Assembly: GCA_049521495.1 (NCBI GenBank)
Contig: JBEKOT010000183.1
Span: forward strand, 1 to 7,847
DNA from: CAWEPK01 sp049521495
GTDB taxonomy: Bacteria; Desulfobacterota; Syntrophorhabdia; Syntrophorhabdales; WCHB1-27
Length of the DNA stretch: 7,847 nt
Reading direction: 5' to 3'
Positions 3,453 through 7,847 of the stretch are shown here, one piece after another; the stretch's first letter is position 1; the number at the start of each line of letters is the position of its first letter. A program made the translations under genes and the position numbers. Below the pieces are notes generated by a model. It was not told the DNA's origin and did not search any database. It saw only the letters and a list, made by a program, of their open reading frames with translations.

Positions 3453-4544
3453 TTAGAGCAGGAAGGAGCCGTCCTTGTACACCACCTCCCCGTCCGCCAG
3501 TATCTCGCCCCCCTCCCCCATGTCGGCCAGGAGGTTCCAGTGGACCGGCGATTCGTTCCTGCCCCCCGCCTCGCCGTAAGAGGCACCGAGGGCCATGTGG
3601 ACCGTGCCCCCCATCTTCTCGTCGAAAAGCATGTTCCTCGTGAACCGGTTGATCCTCCCGTTCGTGCCGACGGCGGCCTCTCCGAAGCGGTCCGCCCCCG
3701 GCACCTGGAGGATCTTGCCGAGGAGGGCCTTCCCCACGCCTGCGTCCCACTTTACCACCCTGCCGCCTGCCGCCTCCAGCCGCACGTCCTCTATCGCCTG
3801 GCCCATGTAGATCGCCGGGTACGAGAAACGGATTTGCCCTTCCACGGAATCCTCGACGGGCGACGTGAACACCTCGCCGGAAGGCATGTTGCGCTTGCCG
3901 TCCGAGTTTATCCACGTCCTGCCCTCGGTCGAGAAGGAGATATCGCCCCTGAACGTGATGCGGCGCGCCCCGTTGAGCCGGTCAACGGCGGCCTGCTGGC
4001 TGTCATGGACCTCCCGCCAGCGCGAAGGGGGGTCTTTATCGTCGAGGAAGCAGGCGGAGGCGACGAAGGCCTCGTACTCCCGCCGCGACATGCCGCACTC
4101 CTGCGCCTGCGCGTCCGTGGGGAACTCGCAGAGCGTCCACCGCAGGTGCCCGGAAGCGGCCCTCTCCCTGAAGCGCTTCTTGACCGCCGTCTCGGCGACG
4201 CTCACGATCCTCTTCTTCTCGGGGTTGACCGTCTCCAGCTCCCTCGTGTGAAAGGGGGCCCTTATGAAAAGGAAAGCCTGGTAGTGCTCCACTGCATAGG
4301 CATAGAGGGGGGAAACGTAGGCGAGCTGATCGACGCTGCCCATGTCGTAGAGGCTCCTGGTGATGCCCGCCGCAGTGATCCACGTCTCCGGATGGGCGCC
4401 TGCCCGCAAGGCCTCCCTGTAGACCTCCTGCAGGAGCGGCTCGGAAAGGTAGGTGGAGACGACAAGGAGCTTGTCGCCCTTCCCCAGGCCCAGGCAGTAG
4501 CCGGCCAGAAGCGCACCGTACCGCTCGTATAGCGTATTCACCAT
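3453..4544 (-). CDS. M29-family (aminopeptidase T-like) metallopeptidase
   Basis: The 363-aa product matches leucyl aminopeptidase of the AmpS/AmpT family, cytosolic two-metal exopeptidases. Seen in order: an N-terminal Rossmann-like part (KLLVVSTYLSEPLLQEVYREA, 25-45), NMPSGEVFTSPVEDS with E224, GEAAVGTN with E289, DEKMGGTVHMALG with H316, Y323, and SPVHWNLLADM with H335. Spacing matches the known ligand set E-E-H-Y-H-D, except that the last ligand position (H-x-D) is H-W-N, Asn337. The C-terminus ILADGEVVYKDGSF is typical. I chose ATG 4544: it overlaps the kinase stop (ATGGTGA) and has AGGA just upstream; the 49 codons further upstream in this frame lie inside the kinase gene and are an overlap artefact. 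Co-transcription and translational coupling with the kinase are likely. Confidence 0.85.
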   Translation of the reverse strand: MVNTLYERYGALLAGYCLGLGKGDKLLVVSTYLSEPLLQEVYREALRAGAHPETWITAAGITRSLYDMGSVDQLAYVSPLYAYAVEHYQAFLFIRAPFHTRELETVNPEKKRIVSVAETAVKKRFRERAASGHLRWTLCEFPTDAQAQECGMSRREYEAFVASACFLDDKDPPSRWREVHDSQQAAVDRLNGARRITFRGDISFSTEGRTWINSDGKRNMPSGEVFTSPVEDSVEGQIRFSYPAIYMGQAIEDVRLEAAGGRVVKWDAGVGKALLGKILQVPGADRFGEAAVGTNGRINRFTRNMLFDEKMGGTVHMALGASYGEAGGRNESPVHWNLLADMGEGGEILADGEVVYKDGSFLL

Positions 4545-7500
4545 CCGTCCTGTTCGATGCCTTCCGCCCATTCCAACACCCTCTCGACCGCCTGCTCCAT
4601 CTCTTTGTTCGTCACCGGCTTCATCAGGAACTCCCGGATGCCTATCTCTTTTGCCTTTTGGGGCGATATCGCGTCGCTGTATCCCGTGCACAGGATGATG
4701 GGGAGGTCCTTTCTCAAGGCGAGGAGCCTCCCGGCAAGAACGGCCCCGGTCATGTCCGGCATGGTATGGTCGGTAACGACGAGATCGAAGCCGGCGGGGG
4801 CTTTCGTAAAGGCCTCCAACGCCTCCCGGCTGTCCGTGAACGCCGTTACCCGGTAGCCGAGGTGAGGAAAAACCTTTTTCGCCATCTCGACTACGGCGGC
4901 CTCATCGTCGACGAAGAGCACGTGCGCCTTTTGCGGAGAGGGAGAAGCTGCCGCCTCTTCTTCCTCCCCTTCTTGTTCTTCCATCGAGAGACCATCGGCC
5001 TCCGGAAGGAGAACGGTGAACCTGGAACCCTTTCCGACTTCGCTCTCCACCTCTACGGTACCGCCATAGTTTTTCACGATTCCGTAGACCGTGGCGAGAC
5101 CCATGCCGGTCCCCCGGCCCTGTCCCTTGGTCGTAAAGAAAGGCTCGAAAATCCGGCCCTGTATCTCCGGGGCGATGCCGCACCCCGTATCCTTTACGGT
5201 CAGCTTCACGTACTTCCCCGGTTTGACCCCGTCGCGATGCAGCGCCTTCGGCCCTGTTACAGTGGAAAGTCCGATAGTGAGCTCTCCTCCGCCGTCCCCC
5301 ATGGCATGGGCGGCATTATTCGCCAGGTTGACGACTACCTGCTGGATTTGAGAGACCTCGCCCGTCACGCTGACGCCTCCCTTTGCCCTTATATTCAATT
5401 TCATGTTTATGGTGCTCGGGAGCGATGCCCTGAGAAGGCGATAGGTCTCTTCAAGGATGGGCGCGACTTCCAAAACTTTTCCCTCCCCCCGGGGGCCTTT
5501 ACTGCTGAAAGTGAGGATCTGCCTCACCAGGTCCCGCGAGCGCTTCGAGGCATCGAGTATCTGATTGAGGTTCCTTCGCGCGCCTTCCTCCTCGACTTCG
5601 TCGAGGGCAAGCTCTGCATTGCCGATGATGATCGCGAGCATATTGTTGAAGTCGTGGGCGATGCCCCCCGCCAGCGTTCCGATGGCCTCCAGTTTTTGGG
5701 ACTGCCGGAGCTGCTCTTCGAGCCGGCGCTGTTCCGTAAGGTCATGAGACACCACAAGCACGGAGTCCACGGAGCCGTCTTCGCCGAATTCCGGCACGAA
5801 ATTCGCTAAGGCATAGAATGTCCCGGAACCTACCTGAAGCTCTCCTTCCAGAACCTGCTCCTGCCCCGTCTCGAAGGCGGCCTTCAGCGGTTTTTCGAGC
5901 CGCTCGACCATCTCTCTCGGATATCCGAGGTCCCCCAGCGTCCGCCCTATCCTCAGGCTGTTCGGTATGCCCGATTTTCTCTCGATGGCCGGATTGCCAT
6001 AGAGGCAGCGCAGGTCGCGGTCGTAGCGAAGGATCATGTCCGGGCTGTTCTGCGAGAGCGCCGCGAACTCTCTTTCCGCCTTGCTCCGCCGCTCGACCTC
6101 CTGCATCAGCTTCTCGTTGGCTTCGGAAAGCGCCCTTGTCCTCTCCTCGACCCGCAGCTCGAGCTCGTCACGGGACCTTCGAACCTCCTCGCTCGCCCTC
6201 GCGTGCTCGATGAGGTCGGCGGCCTGCCGGGCGAGCAGGCCGATCCGCCGCAGCTCGTTCTCATCCGGCCTGTACGGGCGGTCCCATTGGATATTCAGGA
6301 CGCCGATCAGCCGGCCCGAGCGGCTGAACATCGGCGTAGACAGGACGGCGCGTACCCCCGCCTCCCTCAGCACTTGCAATGCAGGCGTCCCGGCGTAGAG
6401 GGCGCTCGATTCCACGTCTTCGACGACCATCGTCCTCCCACGCTTCAACACCTCGTTGCTCAAGAAAGGGCGGCACTCCACTTCGGCGAAGAACTCCAGG
6501 AGCGGGCGCTTGTGACCGTGATGGGCGACCGCGCGAAGGGAACCGCCCTCGAGCAGTCGCAGCGAGCTCCCCAGAGAGCCCGCAATTTCCACGGCCGCGT
6601 CCATAATCTCCTGCAAGAGGCCTTCGACCCCGCCGGCCTCCATAACCTTCGTGCTCAGTTGATGCAGCCGGGCGAGGGCGGCCGCGTCCTTCGCCAGACC
6701 GACCGCCATTCTCTTTCGCTCGGTGACGTCCACAAAAGCGGCGACCGAGCCGCGCGCCCGGCCCTGCCCGCCGAACATCGGCCTGGCATTGCCGAGGACA
6801 TGGCGTACCGAGCCGTCGTTGAAGGCAAGGCTGAACTCATAGTCGCACACCACCTCGCCCCGGGCCGCCCTGTGGAGAGGCAGCTCTTCGTTCGGAAGCT
6901 CCCGGCCGTCCTTCATCGCCTTGAAATGGGTGGGCCGGGTTTCCGGGGGCGCATCCAGGGAGGCCTCCGCGCCATGGGGCAGGTTCAGCAGCTCGTAGGA
7001 GGCGCGGTTGCCGGTGATGTGGCGGCAGTCCGGGTCGTGGGCGATCCACACGGCCGCCGGCACTGCCTCAAGGATCGCGGCTATTTCCTCCACCCGCTTG
7101 CGCGCCTCCTCCTCCGCCCGCTTGTGCTCGGTGATGTCGGTCAATATGGTCCTCACAACCTTCTCTCCATCGGCCAAAAAGCCGATGCTCTCCAGGAGGG
7201 CGGGAAAAAGAGACCCGTCGTCCCTTTTCAGCGTCACCTCGCAGCCGGCCTTGCTCTCGGTCTTGAGGACCTGTCCTATGTGGGAATGGAATGTCTCCGA
7301 GCCGGAGGCCAGATAGGCAGAAAAGGGACTGCCGATGAGCAGGCCCCGGTCGGTTCCGAGAAGCTTCGCTGCTGTAGCATTCGCCTCGGCTATCACGCCC
7401 TGCCCGTCGAACGTCAGATATCCGACAGGGGCAAAGTGGTAAAGCTCTGCGTATTTTCCCTTCGATTCCTGGGCTTCGATCTGGCTTTTCCGAAGCTCTT

Positions 7501-7660
7501 CATTCTGCATTTCCAATTCGATGAGGCAAGCGGAAAGCTCGTGGACGAGCTCTATCGCGTCCCTCTCCAGGACGGGTCCGGCCCGGTCGAGATATCGAGC
7601 GAGCACTGCCTCGGCCTTTTTTCGAAGGGTGGGGAAATTTTTGTAGCCGCTTTCGGTCAT
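4538..7660 (-). CDS. Soluble hybrid sensor histidine kinase, PAS-PAS-GAF-PAS-HisKA-HATPase-REC
   Basis: The 1040-aa product has no membrane segment, so it senses a cytoplasmic signal. Order: N-terminal coiled coil (31-68); PAS 1 (about 70-180, ending DITEHKR); PAS 2 (about 193-316, ending DVTERKR); GAF (about 330-485); coiled coil (488-530); PAS 3 (about 532-645, ending DLTEQRR); dimerisation/HisKA with phospho-acceptor H669 in GGIAHDFNN; HATPase with N box (VVNLANNAAHAM, N778/N782), G1 DTGCGIA (824-830), F box FEPFFTTK (838-845) and G2 GTGMGLATVYG; an acidic linker (893-903); and REC with D918/D919, phospho-acceptor D964, T992 and K1014. All catalytic positions are intact. It can autophosphorylate at His and pass phosphate to its own receiver, but no DNA-binding output is present. 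The ATG at 7660 has GGGAGG 4 nt upstream. Its stop overlaps the M29 peptidase start. Confidence 0.95.
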   Translation of the reverse strand: MTESGYKNFPTLRKKAEAVLARYLDRAGPVLERDAIELVHELSACLIELEMQNEELRKSQIEAQESKGKYAELYHFAPVGYLTFDGQGVIAEANATAAKLLGTDRGLLIGSPFSAYLASGSETFHSHIGQVLKTESKAGCEVTLKRDDGSLFPALLESIGFLADGEKVVRTILTDITEHKRAEEEARKRVEEIAAILEAVPAAVWIAHDPDCRHITGNRASYELLNLPHGAEASLDAPPETRPTHFKAMKDGRELPNEELPLHRAARGEVVCDYEFSLAFNDGSVRHVLGNARPMFGGQGRARGSVAAFVDVTERKRMAVGLAKDAAALARLHQLSTKVMEAGGVEGLLQEIMDAAVEIAGSLGSSLRLLEGGSLRAVAHHGHKRPLLEFFAEVECRPFLSNEVLKRGRTMVVEDVESSALYAGTPALQVLREAGVRAVLSTPMFSRSGRLIGVLNIQWDRPYRPDENELRRIGLLARQAADLIEHARASEEVRRSRDELELRVEERTRALSEANEKLMQEVERRSKAEREFAALSQNSPDMILRYDRDLRCLYGNPAIERKSGIPNSLRIGRTLGDLGYPREMVERLEKPLKAAFETGQEQVLEGELQVGSGTFYALANFVPEFGEDGSVDSVLVVSHDLTEQRRLEEQLRQSQKLEAIGTLAGGIAHDFNNMLAIIIGNAELALDEVEEEGARRNLNQILDASKRSRDLVRQILTFSSKGPRGEGKVLEVAPILEETYRLLRASLPSTINMKLNIRAKGGVSVTGEVSQIQQVVVNLANNAAHAMGDGGGELTIGLSTVTGPKALHRDGVKPGKYVKLTVKDTGCGIAPEIQGRIFEPFFTTKGQGRGTGMGLATVYGIVKNYGGTVEVESEVGKGSRFTVLLPEADGLSMEEQEGEEEEAAASPSPQKAHVLFVDDEAAVVEMAKKVFPHLGYRVTAFTDSREALEAFTKAPAGFDLVVTDHTMPDMTGAVLAGRLLALRKDLPIILCTGYSDAISPQKAKEIGIREFLMKPVTNKEMEQAVERVLEWAEGIEQDGW

Positions 7661-7732
7661 AAAACCTCCCTAACAGTCTTCCGACAGCGGGTAGAGTTGT
7701 TCACAGAGTTGCGGGTGGGCGCAATGGACAAC

Positions 7733-7741
7733 ATTATAGCA
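7733..7741 (-). promoter_or_regulatory. Extended -10 promoter of the kinase-peptidase operon
   Basis: On the minus strand TGC-TATAAT (7741-7733) is a perfect -10 with the extended TGn element. The -35 region (TTCATT at 17 nt) is poor, as is usual for extended -10 promoters. The leader would be about 65 nt. Confidence 0.55.
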
Positions 7742-7761
7742 AACCCCCTTTTTTAAATGAA

Positions 7762-7786
7762 GGGAAAAGTTACCCGGGCGGGTTAA
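7762..7786 (-). terminator. Weak terminator-like hairpin upstream of the kinase promoter
   Basis: Minus-strand TTAACCC (7786-7780) pairs with GGGTAA (7775-7770) with one bulged A and a GCCC loop, followed by CTTTTCCC. It may end an upstream gene beyond the window edge. Confidence 0.25.
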
Positions 7787-7790
7787 AGGA

Positions 7791-7823
7791 ACGTTCAATG
7801 TTCAATGTTCGGTGTTCAACGTT
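7791..7823. repeat. Short tandem heptamer repeat (nnGTTCA)
   Basis: Four consecutive 7-base units, ACGTTCA, ATGTTCA, ATGTTCG and GTGTTCA, then ACGTT. AACGTT occurs at both ends (7790-7795 and 7818-7823), so the whole tract is also a partial inverted repeat. It lies about 50 bp upstream of the kinase promoter -10. Confidence 0.7.
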
Positions 7824-7847
7824 AAAAACCTCCCCTTTTTTCTGAAC

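Noticed and set aside
3540..4532. 330-aa plus-strand frame, and 383-aa and 517-aa frames within 4658-7756
   Set aside because: All are shadows of the peptidase and kinase genes in GC-rich DNA; none shows family motifs.
1..7847. CRISPR arrays, tRNA or rRNA genes, insertion sequences, integrase
   Set aside because: Looked for regular spaced repeats, cloverleaf-like inverted repeats and transposase/integrase motifs; none seen.

Overview
This looks like a bacterial chromosome segment with two parts of different character. The right half (about 3420-7660) is GC-rich and holds two conventional housekeeping or signalling genes on the minus strand. The first is a large soluble hybrid sensor histidine kinase (PAS-PAS-GAF-PAS-HisKA-HATPase-REC). 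The second is an M29-family metallo-aminopeptidase whose start overlaps the kinase stop by 7 nt. The extreme left edge carries the first 47 codons of what is probably argC (arginine biosynthesis), also on the minus strand. Kinase architecture and composition would suit a Gram-negative environmental lineage such as Deltaproteobacteria-like or Nitrospirota-like groups, but nothing here fixes the taxon.

Between these, about 144-3420, lies a lower-GC accessory region of small genes with long regulatory gaps. In order it holds: a plus-strand promoter and a string of tiny coupled reading frames ending in a 66-aa single-pass membrane protein (628-828); a perfect 11-bp hairpin shared with a convergent 27-aa very basic ORF (870-953, minus); a GIY-YIG nuclease-like protein (1087-1404, minus); a promoter-plus-terminator unit with no convincing ORF, probably a small RNA of about 97 nt (1486-1582, plus); a 160-aa coiled-coil plus winged-helix-like protein (1668-2150, minus) with palindromes in its control region; and then the most striking unit.

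That unit (2419-3278, plus) consists of a good sigma70-type promoter, a compact highly self-complementary RNA of about 90 nt closed by a 10-bp helix starting at the predicted transcription start, a textbook intrinsic terminator, and 36 nt later a DUF3800 protein. The protein gene has no visible promoter or Shine-Dalgarno of its own. The layout promoter / structured RNA / terminator / protein resembles type III toxin-antitoxin loci in design, and DUF3800 genes are known to be associated with several families of conserved structured RNA. The RNA and the protein probably act together, with terminator readthrough feeding the protein.

No integrase, transposase, tRNA, rRNA or CRISPR array is visible. 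The middle region has the look of an accessory islet (GIY-YIG, DUF3800, DNA-binding-like and tiny ORFs), but its ends are not defined by any repeat I could find.
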